DNA of 64,000 nt from JAWKOK01 sp963765875 (GTDB lineage: Bacteria > Chloroflexota > Anaerolineae > Caldilineales > Caldilineaceae). A program made the translations under genes and the position numbers. The stretch spans positions 1 through 64,000 of the forward strand of contig CAVXYK010000008.1 of NCBI GenBank assembly GCA_963765875.1, in the 5' to 3' direction. Positions 1 through 9,300 of the stretch are shown piece by piece (the first letter of the stretch is position 1; the number at the start of each line of letters is the position of its first letter). The notes under the pieces were generated by a model. The model was given only the letters and a program-made list of their open reading frames with translations, had not been told where the DNA came from and searched no databases.

Positions 1-1
1 C

Positions 2-376
2 GAAGACGAATTGCCGGCGCTACTCAAGAACGCTCGATTCTTCTGCTTTCCGTCTCTGCATGAGGGCTTCGGACTGCCGGTCCTTGAAGCCCAAGCTACA
101 GGAGTACCTCTTGTGACAGCAAACAATTCTTCACTGCCCGAAATCGCCGGCGAGGCTGCTCTTCTGGTCGATCCGACTGACATTGATGCCATCGCCGACG
201 CTATGCTACAACTCAGCAGAGATGAGGCCCTGCGCCAGCAACTCATTGCCGCCGGCTACGAAAATGTCAAGCGCTTCTCCTGGGAGAAGGCCGCCGCCGA
301 AACGTTGGCCGTGCTGGAGCAAGCCGCATCAGAGGGCAAGATGAACAGGAAGACAGACGGCAAGATCGATGGATGA
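2..376 (+). CDS. GT4-family glycosyltransferase, C-terminal fragment
   Basis: The gene enters the window from the left, so only about 124 C-terminal residues are seen and the start is missing. The fragment carries the nucleotide-sugar binding end of a GT-B retaining glycosyltransferase: HEGFGLPVLEA is the family's E-x7-E motif, followed by the usual GVPLVTANNSSLPEIAG strand-loop and a C-terminal helix with FSWEKAAAETL. The family transfers a sugar from a nucleotide-sugar donor, commonly in exopolysaccharide or glycolipid synthesis at the inner membrane. Its last codons overlap the ATG of the next gene by 8 bases, so the two are probably translated together. The acceptor cannot be told. Confidence 0.9.
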   Translation, partial: EDELPALLKNARFFCFPSLHEGFGLPVLEAQATGVPLVTANNSSLPEIAGEAALLVDPTDIDAIADAMLQLSRDEALRQQLIAAGYENVKRFSWEKAAAETLAVLEQAASEGKMNRKTDGKIDG

Positions 377-1157
377 GCGGGGTGCGCACACGCAAAAAAT
401 CTGGCCATCGATCAATGTCGCCGGCGTCGACATTGATTGTGTTGACTTTTCTGATACGCTAACGCAGATCCGGGTTTGGGTCGACGCACACCGCTCCGGC
501 CACACGCAACAGTGCCGTCAGATTTCCACAATCAACCCGGAATTCATCGTCGATGCACATCGCGACTCGGCCTTCGCCGACATCTTGGCACAGGTTGACC
601 TTCGCGTTCCAGATGGAATCGGCGTATTATGGGCCGCCAACATCAACGGTGCGGCCTTGCGTGAGCGAGTGACCGGATCAGATGGCATCGAACGTATCGG
701 CCAGGCGGCAGCCTTGAACGGATGGCGTGTCTTCTTCCTCGGTGCAGCGCCCGGTGTGGCGGCCCAGACCGCCGACCAGTTGCGGAAACGCTATCCGTCG
801 CTCATTGTCAGCGGCATCCACAGCGGCAGCCCTGCGCCCACAGATTGGCCGGCTATCCACGAGTACCTTTCTGCGACTTCGCCCGACATCCTCTTTGTCG
901 CCTACGGGCACCCCAGCCAGGACATCTGGATCCGCAACCATGTCCATGAACTTCCCGCCGCAGTCGCCATCGGCGTCGGCGGCGCATTCGACTTCGTGGC
1001 CGGCATCACGCAGCGCGCGCCCACCTGGATGCAGCGCTGGGCATCGAATGGCTGCATCGCCTGCTGCCGCGAGCCGTGGCGCTGGCGACGTATGATGAAG
1101 TTGCCGGTGTTTGTGGGGTTGGTGGTTGCGAGAATGGGGACTGGGAAAGGGGATTAG
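369..1157 (+). CDS. WecG/TagA/CpsF family glycosyltransferase (GT26)
   Basis: A 262-residue protein, the usual length for GT26 enzymes, which add N-acetylmannosamine(uronic acid) or a similar sugar to a lipid-linked acceptor in cell-wall or exopolysaccharide synthesis. Family motifs are clear: NPEFIVDA, VPDGIGVLWA, FFLGAAPGVA, FVAYGHPSQD and GVGGAFDFVAG, then RAPTWMQR and REPWRWRR at the end. Between the last two the reading frame is wrong: from about 1037 to 1068 the +1 frame encodes ALGIEWLHRLL, which is what the family has here, so one base seems missing near 1037 and one extra C is present near 1067. The product is otherwise full length. It overlaps the upstream glycosyltransferase by 8 bases, which suggests one polysaccharide operon. 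Confidence 0.9.
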   Translation: MDERGAHTQKIWPSINVAGVDIDCVDFSDTLTQIRVWVDAHRSGHTQQCRQISTINPEFIVDAHRDSAFADILAQVDLRVPDGIGVLWAANINGAALRERVTGSDGIERIGQAAALNGWRVFFLGAAPGVAAQTADQLRKRYPSLIVSGIHSGSPAPTDWPAIHEYLSATSPDILFVAYGHPSQDIWIRNHVHELPAAVAIGVGGAFDFVAGITQRAPTWMQRWASNGCIACCREPWRWRRMMKLPVFVGLVVARMGTGKGD

Positions 1158-1205
1158 GGACTGGGAAGAGCATCTCGCCAGAAGCCCGTTACCAAATCCC
1201 TAATC
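1152..1205. terminator. possible terminator between convergent genes
   Basis: A 9-base inverted repeat (GATTAGGGA / TCCCTAATC) lies between the convergent glycosyltransferase and permease genes. The loop is long (36 bases) and there is no T-run, so this is a weak call. Confidence 0.25.
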
Positions 1206-1225
1206 GACCAATCACTATTATTGCT

Positions 1226-2090
1226 CTATCCCTTCACCGCACCTGCCGTTAGACCGGCGACGATGCGACGCTGGAAGATGAAGACCAGGATGATCAACGG
1301 AATACTGGAGACGACACCCGCGGCCATGATCTCGCCGAAGGGCGTCTGCATCGCGAACTGTGATGGGAAGTTGGCGATGATCACAGGCAGCGTGCGTGCC
1401 GAAGGTTGCACCGACGTGAAGGTCAACGCAAAGAGATACTCGTTCCAGGCGCCGATGAAGGCCAAGCAATCCCGTGGTTGCCAGAGCCGGGGCCGTCAGC
1501 GGCAACAGGATCAGATAGAAGGTCTGGAACGGCGATGCGCCATCCACCTGGGCCGACTGCATGATCTCCACCGGCAACTCGCGGAAGAAGGCCGTCAAGA
1601 CCCAGGCAGTGAACGGCAGCGAGAAGAGCAGATAGGTGGCAATCAGGCTGGGAATGGCATCCAGCCCCAGGTTATTGATGATGGCATACAGCCCTGTAAG
1701 GACCGCGATCTGTGGAAACATGGTCATGGCCAGGATGACATAGAGCGTGGCTGTCTTGCCTCGATAGCGAAGTTTACCCAGAGCAAAACCGGCAAAGGCG
1801 CCGATGGCCAACGCCGTCAACGTGACGCAGACGGCCACAATGGTGCTGTTGACGATGGCGCGCAGGAAGGCGTCATTGGAAAAGACCGCCTCGTAGTTAC
1901 GCAACGTCGGTGAGAAGCCGCCGACCGGGTCGCGCGGGACGGCGGTGGCGGGCATCATCTGGAGCTGGTTCTCCGTCTTGAAGGAAGAGTTGATCATCCA
2001 GTAAAAGGGAAAGAGCATCCAGACCGCCATGATCACGATCAGAATCCAGAGGAAGATGCGATTGCGCCGGTGTTTGGCTTGACTACTCAT
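1226..2090 (-). CDS. carbohydrate ABC transporter permease, MalG-type (one frameshift)
   Basis: Inner-membrane permease of a CUT1 sugar importer. The N-terminal part has a first membrane segment (FLWILIVIMAVWMLFPFYWMI), the periplasmic loop with SSFKTENQLQ, four more hydrophobic segments and the cytoplasmic EAA-type loop QVDGASPFQTFYLILLP that docks on the ATPase. After TTGLL, near 1475, the frame changes: AFIGAWNEYLFALTF and the last membrane segment, ending FQRRIVAGLTAGAVKG, are read in another frame. Together they make about 288 residues, normal for MalG. The start ATG at 2090 overlaps the upstream permease gene by 8 bases. The break is a single base at TTGCTTGGCC and looks like a sequencing indel; a real null cannot be excluded. 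Confidence 0.9.
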
Positions 2091-3163
2091 CAGATGTCAC
2101 CCCCAGAGTTCGCATGTAGATGATGGCAAAGATGGAAAGCACCACGAAGATCAACACACTACTGGCTGACGAATAGCCCATGGCCCGGTTCTGGATCAAC
2201 TCATAGTAGGTGAAACTGGCCATGGAGTAACGCGCCTGACCCAACACAATCTGGAAGAGATCAAAGACACGTAGCGCATCTAGGGTGCGGAAGACAAGGG
2301 CTACAGCAATGGTCCCCTTCAGCAGCGGCAACGTCATCGAGAAGAAGGTGCGTACGGCGCTGGCCCCATCAACATCCGCAGCCTCATAGATGTCCTTGGG
2401 AATCAGTTGCAGGCCGGCCAGGACTAGCAGCGCCATAAAGGGCGTTGTCTTCCAGACGTCGATGACGATCATGGAGGGCAGTTGCAGCGCTGGATCGGTG
2501 AGAAAGGGGATCTCACCGTCGCCGATGCCCAGCCGCCAGAAGAGGGTGTTGAAAAAGCCGGTGCGATTGGGCTGCAGCATGAACGCCCACATCTGTGACG
2601 AAACCGCGGTCGGAATGGCCCAGGGCACTAGGATGATGGCACGCATCAACCCCTGTCCTGGGAAGTTGACGTCGATGATCAGTGCCACGGCGATGCCCAG
2701 TACAAGTTCAAGGAAGACGGTGACGACCGCAAAGATGACCGTGTCCCATATTGAGCGGATGAAGGCAGGATCGGTTGCGCCTAGGACGTAGGCACTACCG
2801 AAGATCGAGAAGGTCGTAACTGGTTTGAAGCGGCGAGGTTCACGCGGAAGAATCCGCACTGCGCTCTCTAGTTCCGGCTTGCCCGTCTCCTCATCAATGA
2901 CCGGTTCTCCCGTCTCCTCATCGATCTTGATGGGGACTGGACTTCACGGTCATGCTGAGCAGATTGCTGTAGTTTTCCAACCCGATGAACTCGGTTGGCT
3001 GTGAGCTGGCGAAGACGGCATTGGTGAAGCTACTGGCAAAGACGGAACTTAGTGGGTAGACGGCAATGACGAGCAATATCAAGAACGTCGGCAGCAGAAG
3101 AAGGTAGGCCAGCCGCTGTTCTTGTTTGGCAAGTTCGCTCGCGCTGTCGCTGCCTTTGGCCAT
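2083..3163 (-). CDS. carbohydrate ABC transporter permease, MalF/UgpA-type (one frameshift)
   Basis: First permease of the CUT1 importer. Starting at ATG 3163 (ribosome site AAGGAGAA) it reads MAKGSDSASELAKQEQRL, a membrane segment (LLLLPTFLILLVIAVYPL) and FIGLENYSNLL. A frameshift at the GGGG run near 2935 then moves the reading to the frame that carries PIKIDEETGEPV, five further membrane segments, the EAA loop DIYEAADVDGASAVRTFF and the end MRTLGVTSDE. The cytoplasmic or loop stretch just after the shift contains a tandem IDEETG repeat (two copies of a 27-base unit at 2884-2935) that is not usual for the family. It is 190 bases downstream of the binding-protein gene, with a strong hairpin between, and overlaps the next permease by 8 bases. 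Confidence 0.9.
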
Positions 3164-3239
3164 GGTATTTTTCTCCTTAGGTCCGAATGTGGGACCGGGC
3201 TAGGATGGCTGGGCAGAGTAGGAGGCAAATCGTTCTACC

Positions 3240-3276
3240 GGGGCTGGAGGGTGCGAAAACTGCACCCTCCAGCCCC
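3240..3276 (-). promoter_or_regulatory. intercistronic hairpin after the sugar-binding-protein gene
   Basis: A perfect 15-base inverted repeat (GGGGCTGGAGGGTGC at 3240-3254, its complement at 3262-3276) with a 7-base loop lies between the binding-protein stop and the first permease. There is no T-run. In sugar ABC operons such hairpins protect the 3' end of the binding-protein message and partly terminate transcription, giving more binding protein than permease; that role is inferred here. Confidence 0.7.
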
Positions 3277-3352
3277 GATTACGTCGCTGGGTCTTTCGGT
3301 CGGTAGGTCTAGGAGACCCAGGATAGGTTAGATCCCTGGGACATACCAGTCC

Positions 3353-4786
3353 CTATTCGACTTCAAAGCCGAGTAGATCTTCCAGATCCAAGGCGATGTT
3401 CACCACAGCGTCGTCGCCGCTTTGGGCGCCACTGAGCACATCTGCGACGTTCGAGAAGAAGATGGTGGAGACCTCATTATACTGGGGTGCACTTGCCGTT
3501 GATGGGCGTGCCACTGCGTTGGTGAATACCGGCAGCAGATTGGGCATGAAGGGCACGACCTCGGCGATCATCAGCATCCTCGTAGAGAGCCGGGATGGTC
3601 GGCAGAAGCGAGCGATTTAATGCACGCTGCTTTCTGTTGTTCCTCGGCACCCAACCAGAGCGCGAACTTGGCCGCTGCCTCAGGATTTTCGCTGTACTTG
3701 GAGACGGCCAACTGCCAACCGCCAAGCGTGGCTGCACTTTGGCCGGCTTCGGCGCCAGGCAGAGACGTCACATCAAAGAGATCGACGATGGCGCTGTCTT
3801 CACCATTGCCCAACGTGTAGGCATAGGGCCAGTTGCGCATGAAGGCAGCATTACCGCCCTGCCAGACAGCTCGGGCTTCCTCTTCCTGGAAGCCAGTAAC
3901 GCCCGGAGGGCTGATGGTGCCGACCCAGCCTGCGGCTCTGTCCAGTGCCGCAGCAGCAATTTCGTTGTCGATGGTGATGGTCTTCTCCGGGCTGACGATG
4001 GTGCCGCCGCCACTGGAGTAGATCCACTCGAGCGCGTCACAGGTCAGACCCTCATAGGCCTTACCCTGCCAGACGAAGCCCCAGAAGTCCTGGTTTCCTT
4101 CCTCGCGTTCACCGTCCTGAATGGCCTGAGCCATCTCTTCCAGTTCGTCCCACGTGGCCGGCGGGCCGTCATAGCCATACTTTTCCAACAGATCGGTGCG
4201 GTAGTAGAGCAGGCCGCCGTCGGTGAACCAGGGCAGACCCACCAGTGCGCCGTCAACGGTGTTGTTGGTGACGATGGCCGGGAAGTGGTCGCCAGTCACG
4301 TCTGCAGCACCGTATTCGTTGAGATCAACCAGATGTTCCGCCAGATCACCGGGCCAAATGACATCAATCTGCATAGCATCGATGTCTGATGACTGGGCCT
4401 GGAATGTCTGCAGATAGAGACCATATCGATCGGTGGCCGATGCCGGACCTTCGATGAAGTCCACTTGAATGTCTGGGTTCTCTGCGTTCCATTGGTCAAT
4501 CTGCTGCTTGTCGAACTCCGCTCCGGGGCCAGGACCACCGCCAATGAAGCTGAGGGTGACCACATCGCCGGCAGCCTCTTCGGCAGGCGCTTCTTCTTCA
4601 GCAGCCTCCTCTTCGGCAGGTGCCTCCTCTTCGGCGGCTTCCTCAGCCGGCTCTTCCGTCGGCTGCAGCTTCCTCAGCCGCAGGCTCATCGGCTGCCGGC
4701 TCAGAAGCACTACCACCGCCGCAGGCGGCCAATGCAAGCATTGCCACCAGCATGATGCTGAATAGCACGTACCATTTACGATTCAT
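3353..4786 (-). CDS. sugar ABC transporter substrate-binding lipoprotein (three frameshifts)
   Basis: Extracytoplasmic solute-binding protein, SBP_bac_1 family. The true start is ATG 4786 behind AAGGAGAAGAACAG: MNRKWYVLFSIMLVAML, then lipobox LALAAC, then a Gly/Ser and Ala/Glu-rich linker. A frameshift near 4668 leads into the main frame (PTEEPAEEAAEEE..., VTLSFIGGGPGPGAEF, VIWPGDLAEHLVDL, LPWFTDGGLLYYR, GGWQLAVSKY). Two more shifts near 3615 and 3578 separate RSLLPTIPALYED and the final MIAEVVPFMPNLLPVFTNAV to GFEVE. Summed length is about 475 residues, normal for the family. It is first in an operon with two permeases; no ATPase gene is near, so a shared ATPase is likely. The sugar cannot be told. 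Confidence 0.93.
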
Positions 4787-5147
4787 CTGTTCTTCTCCTT
4801 CAACTGAATGTGGTGAACTATAAACGACAATCTTGGACAGGCGAGAGGTCGCCCATCGGAGTTACATCAATCCCGAGAATGGGATCTGACACCGAAATAA
4901 GTTGGCCGGCACAAAACCTTTAATGAGAAATGCGAAACACCACTCTAGAGATTATACGCCGACAACTGAACTGGGTCAAGCAAATCTTTCTTACGCTGAC
5001 CCCGAGAGCGAGGTAAATATCAAAAGGGCAACAGAAAGAACATGTCGCACGCTTTCATTTTTTTTAATTATGATGTAATATTATACATAAACTGTACCAG
5101 ACTCCTCTACCACTGTCAAATATCCTTTTTCTGTCTGCGGGGTAATT
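4787..5147. promoter_or_regulatory. divergent promoter region, transporter operon / LacI regulator
   Basis: This 361-base AT-rich spacer lies between the divergent binding-protein and LacI genes and must hold both promoters. The sequence ATGTAATATTATACAT at 5073-5088 is an imperfect palindrome and contains a TATAAT on the minus strand; it could be an operator or a -10 box. No classic LacI-family palindrome with a central CG was found by eye, so the operator is not assigned. Confidence 0.5.
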
Positions 5148-6158
5148 ATGCCAGCGACAATTCAAGATGTAGCAAAACAAGCGGGCGTGTCCACGGCGAC
5201 CGTAAGCCGAGCTCTTCGTGGACTTCCAAACGTATCTCCATCCACCCGGGATCAAGTGATTGGCGTAGCCGAGAAACTCGACTACCAGATCACGCCACAC
5301 GTGTCACGCATGGCGCGTGGCCGCCGCGTGGTCGGGATCATCGTGCCTCTTGCCGACCAATGGTTCTATTCCAAACTGGTGAGCATTGCTGAACTGGAGT
5401 TAATGAGTCAGGACTGTGATGTGGTTCGCTACAGTGTGGAGAGCGTTGAAGGCCAGGAGAGTCTGTTACAGCATTTGACCGCACGCAAGTTGGTGGACGG
5501 TCTGATACTTTGTAGTCTTTCGTTGACGGACCAGACCGTAGAAGTCGTTCGCGAGGCAGACATTGCCGTCGCAACCATCGAAACGACACACCCGGATCTG
5601 CCGTCAGTCTCGATTGACAACGGAGCTGCAGCTGAGATGGGCACTCAATACCTGATCAATCTCGGCCACCGTCACATTGCCATTATCACCGGCATGGAGG
5701 CGGCTCCGCTACAGTTCCGCATCCCCAACGCGCGCCGCGATGGGATTATGCGTGCGCTACAACAGGCCGAGATCGATTTCAGGCCCGAACTGGAACGACC
5801 GGGAAACTACATCTATCAGGGCGGGGCCGAAGCAATGAAGCATCTCTTCTCAGTGCATCAACCGCCGACCGCCGTCTTCGCCCTTTCCGATGAGATGGCC
5901 ATCGGCGCGCTGAAGAGTGTACGCGACATGAACCTGCGTATTCCTGAAGATATTTCCATCATGGGGTTTGACGACAATGATGTGTCGGCCTATTTGGGGT
6001 TGACAACGGTACATCAGCCTGTGGTTCGCTTTGCCGAGACTGCATCGGCGCAGATCGTCGCCCAGTTTTCAGGCACGGCACAGACAGATATCGAATCGGT
6101 CACACTACTGCCGGAGTTGATCGTGCGATCAACGACCGGCCCTGTCTCCGGGCGATAG
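5148..6158 (+). CDS. LacI-family transcriptional regulator
   Basis: A complete 336-residue regulator. The N-terminal helix-turn-helix is IQDVAKQAGVSTATVSRAL (residues about 4-22), followed by the hinge region and a periplasmic-binding-protein-like sensor domain (VVGIIVPLADQWFY, LVDGLILCS, LINLGHRHIAIITG, TAVFALSDEMAIGAL, ISIMGFDDNDVSAYL). Such proteins repress a neighbouring sugar operon until a sugar binds. The gene is divergent from the CUT1 transporter at 1226-4786, its likely target. The start ATG 5148 is set by the HTH; the ribosome site in front of it (GGGGTAATT) is weak. Confidence 0.94.
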   Translation: MPATIQDVAKQAGVSTATVSRALRGLPNVSPSTRDQVIGVAEKLDYQITPHVSRMARGRRVVGIIVPLADQWFYSKLVSIAELELMSQDCDVVRYSVESVEGQESLLQHLTARKLVDGLILCSLSLTDQTVEVVREADIAVATIETTHPDLPSVSIDNGAAAEMGTQYLINLGHRHIAIITGMEAAPLQFRIPNARRDGIMRALQQAEIDFRPELERPGNYIYQGGAEAMKHLFSVHQPPTAVFALSDEMAIGALKSVRDMNLRIPEDISIMGFDDNDVSAYLGLTTVHQPVVRFAETASAQIVAQFSGTAQTDIESVTLLPELIVRSTTGPVSGR

Positions 6159-6188
6159 TTCACTCTCAGCAGTCGAAGGGCGAGTCCA

Positions 6189-6211
6189 GAGCAATTACGT
6201 CAGAATTGCTC
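6189..6211 (+). terminator. possible terminator after the LacI gene
   Basis: A perfect 8-base inverted repeat (GAGCAATT / AATTGCTC) with a 7-base loop, 30 bases after the regulator's stop. No T-run follows, so it is only a candidate. Confidence 0.3.
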
Positions 6212-6335
6212 GCAGAAGATGGAATCCGGCGGCTAAACTAACCTGACGACATCGCGAGATGATTAGTTCAGCGAGGCCCATCGTTCAGTGCGTAGGTGGG
6301 CGCCCGATCTGAACTGATTGCCCCTGATCCCCTAG

Positions 6336-9300
6336 TTATTCTTGGCCACCCAACCGTTCGATCTGAACTGAACGCTGAACGAGTGTGGCCATGGTGGCCT
6401 CATCAACATCGCCAACCAGCAGCACTCGGGATGCCCGGCTAGCTTGATCAAGGCTGTTGCCGAAGGTCGGGTTGCCTTCTGCAACCACCGAGAGCAATAT
6501 CTGCACATCACGCATACACAGATCACCCTCGCCAACAAAGATATAGTCATAGCTCGCCAACCCGGCAGGCGCCATCGGTTCAACTACGACAACCGAATCG
6601 TCACTCTCAGCTTCATCATCATCCGAATCCCAGAGATCGTCACTGGTCTCAAATAGACTGGCGCTTACCACCTCGCCCATCGATCGAAGATTAGCGAAAC
6701 GATCCTCAGAGACGGCGGATGCGCTGCGAGTGTTCGGCCCCTCGTCATCGATGTGAGCCTCATCGATATGGGCATCATTAATGTGAGCAACACCTCCACG
6801 CTGGCTACCGCTCTCTACATCTCCATCAAACTCGTCGGCAGTATCGGCCAGATCAGCATCGGCCAAATCTACTTCAGCCCCATCGATCTCTGAGCCAACA
6901 GTTGCAACCATTGGGTCCAAGACATGGACCTTCTCACCATCTCCAGTTGCAGGGTCTTCAGTTGCGGCATTTTCAGGCCTGAAGCCAGCCGATCCCTCTT
7001 CACCCGCCCCGCCACCGTCAGACCCAACACCTTCAAGCCCGTCACCATCAAGTCCATCTCCGTCAGGACCGAAATCGCTCAGTTCGCCGGGCTCCTGTTC
7101 AAGGCCCTTCTGAACGAGCGGAGTCTCATTCTCAGAGGTGCCGTCTCCGACATCAAGCGCCGCCGGCTCAGGCCCTGGTTGAGCAAGAGGACGGATCTGG
7201 TTGGGTTCCACCGGTTCAACCTGCTCCCGAAACGTCACCCAAACTGTTTCCAATCCCGTCAATTCTACCTCAGTCTGCACATCGAGGCCGTCCGGCTCGA
7301 CCATATAGATCCCGGCATCCAGTGGGCGGAATTCGGCCACATGAGGCCCCATTTCAGCCGAACTCCCGGTCGCGCGGACCATGCTGGCGCCGTCCTCTTG
7401 CCAGATGTGCACCGGCAGATCGGAGCGGCCGGCCACTTCCACGCGGACAGTGCTGAAGCCGGGCATGGCGCCGGCATTACTCTTCTCCGTGTGCCAGGAT
7501 CGCCTGAGCGGAGAAAAGCCAATCTCGACACCGTTGTAGCCGTTGAGTCGGATGCCCTCCTGGCAATAACCGCCCTCCACATGGAGCGCATAGAGGCCCG
7601 CAGGCAAATGAGCGAACTCAAACGTATTTCTTTCATCGACGACACGGCTATATTCATTGCCGACATCGTCTACCAATGTGGCCAGAGCGCCCTTCGCCTC
7701 CGGCGCAGTTCCGATCACCTTGCTTGCGCTCTGTGCCGGGGACGTGACGGCAGGCTCTATCGGCAGTGAAAGGTCGACATCTACGGTGTTGACGCCGTCC
7801 AGCGCAATATTGGTCCGACGCGCTGTCTGTTCAAAGCCGACCACCTCAACGGCGTAGAGCCCTTCGGCCAGGCCACCAAACTCGCAGGTCCCGGAATCAT
7901 GATCTACGGTGGATTCGCGCCGCTGAGCCTGGCTATCGATCAAGGCGACCAAAATGGGCGTGTCGATGCCTGCGCCGTTCACGCCAACCTTGATCATTGA
8001 TCGTTGCGGCGATTCCGGCACATCCTCACCGCCATGGCGAAAGGTAAGCAACGGGAGCCGTTTGCGATCGACATGCACCCGGGCTTCAAGATGGATACGG
8101 TCTTCGCCATGATCATTGGGGTCGTCCACAACCACCATGTAATCGCCAACATCCAATGGCGAAATTTCACACGCAAAAAGACCATGATTCGCTGCGCTGC
8201 CCGTATAGACTGTTTCGCTGCGCCATGGGCCCTGCTGCGCATAGACCGCCAGATGCCTGTAGCCCTCAACCGTACAACGTATTGTCCCGGTGTAGGCCAG
8301 GGGATCGCCCTCAATGCGTTCTACCGTGTAGCCCCAGCCGATGGCCGCAAGCTCGATTTTCCGTTCGTTGTGGCCGTCGAGCACGATTCCGTCCACAGTG
8401 CTGCCCTGGGCATGGACCCGAGCGCTGTAGACGCCGCCAGGCAGATTCACGAATCGAAACGCCCCATCCTCTCGCGCCAACGTCACCCATTCTTCACCGT
8501 CACTCTGGCGCAGCAGCAGTACAACTTCGCCGGCTCCCCCTCGAACGTGGCCGGATACGACACTCTGGCTGCCTCCCGATTCGGCCGGTGCGTTCTCGAA
8601 ATTCAGTATCACGTTCTGCTGTTTCGCGGAGAGCGTGATCTCCTGAACATCCTGTGCGATTTGCAGGCGTGCGACATAGTGCCCCGGCGTGAGACCATCG
8701 ATCAGATACTGCCCACGCGCATCAACCAGCGTGTGGCTTGTCTCCTGGCCATCCTGCTCCAGAACAACCTGTTCACGCGCAACCGCATGTTTGACGACGC
8801 CGCGCAAGGTGATCTGCACGTTGTCCTGGGGATGATTTTGCCATCGACGCACCACTTTTGGCTCTGCGCGCAGCGCCCGAACAATCGGCAACGTGCCGCC
8901 GGGCCAGCGCTCACTGTACCAGGCGTGACCCTCCCACCAGTTGCTGGAACTACCCAATTCCCGGTTGGCAAGGAGCCAGAAAGCCGTACAGAAATAGTAG
9001 TCGGGCGCCGGATCGTAGCGACGACTATTGCCCATCATGACGCGGCAGGCTTCGAGTGTCTGCGCCATATGAAGATCGAGCGTTGTTGCCGGATAGCGAG
9101 CGTCCATATCCTCGCCCACCAGATAGCCGCATTCGCTCGACAGAATCGGAATGCTGCGGCCTAAATGGCGTTGATTGAGCGCGTCAAAGCGCTTGTACGC
9201 CAGCCAGCAATCATGGTCATCTGCGATAGTTGCACCCGCATTGGCACGCGTCATGCGCAATCGATTTACATCGTTCAATGAGCGGCCGCGCCAAGCATGC

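Noticed and set aside
678..1095. Long reading frames in other frames over the WecG-type gene
   Set aside because: They follow from codon bias of the true gene; their sequences are Arg/Pro-rich and match no family. The hidden ALGIEWLHRLL piece is explained by indels instead.
4465..4765. Ala/Ser-rich plus-strand frames near 4600
   Set aside because: They are the antisense of the low-complexity Ala/Glu linker of the binding lipoprotein.
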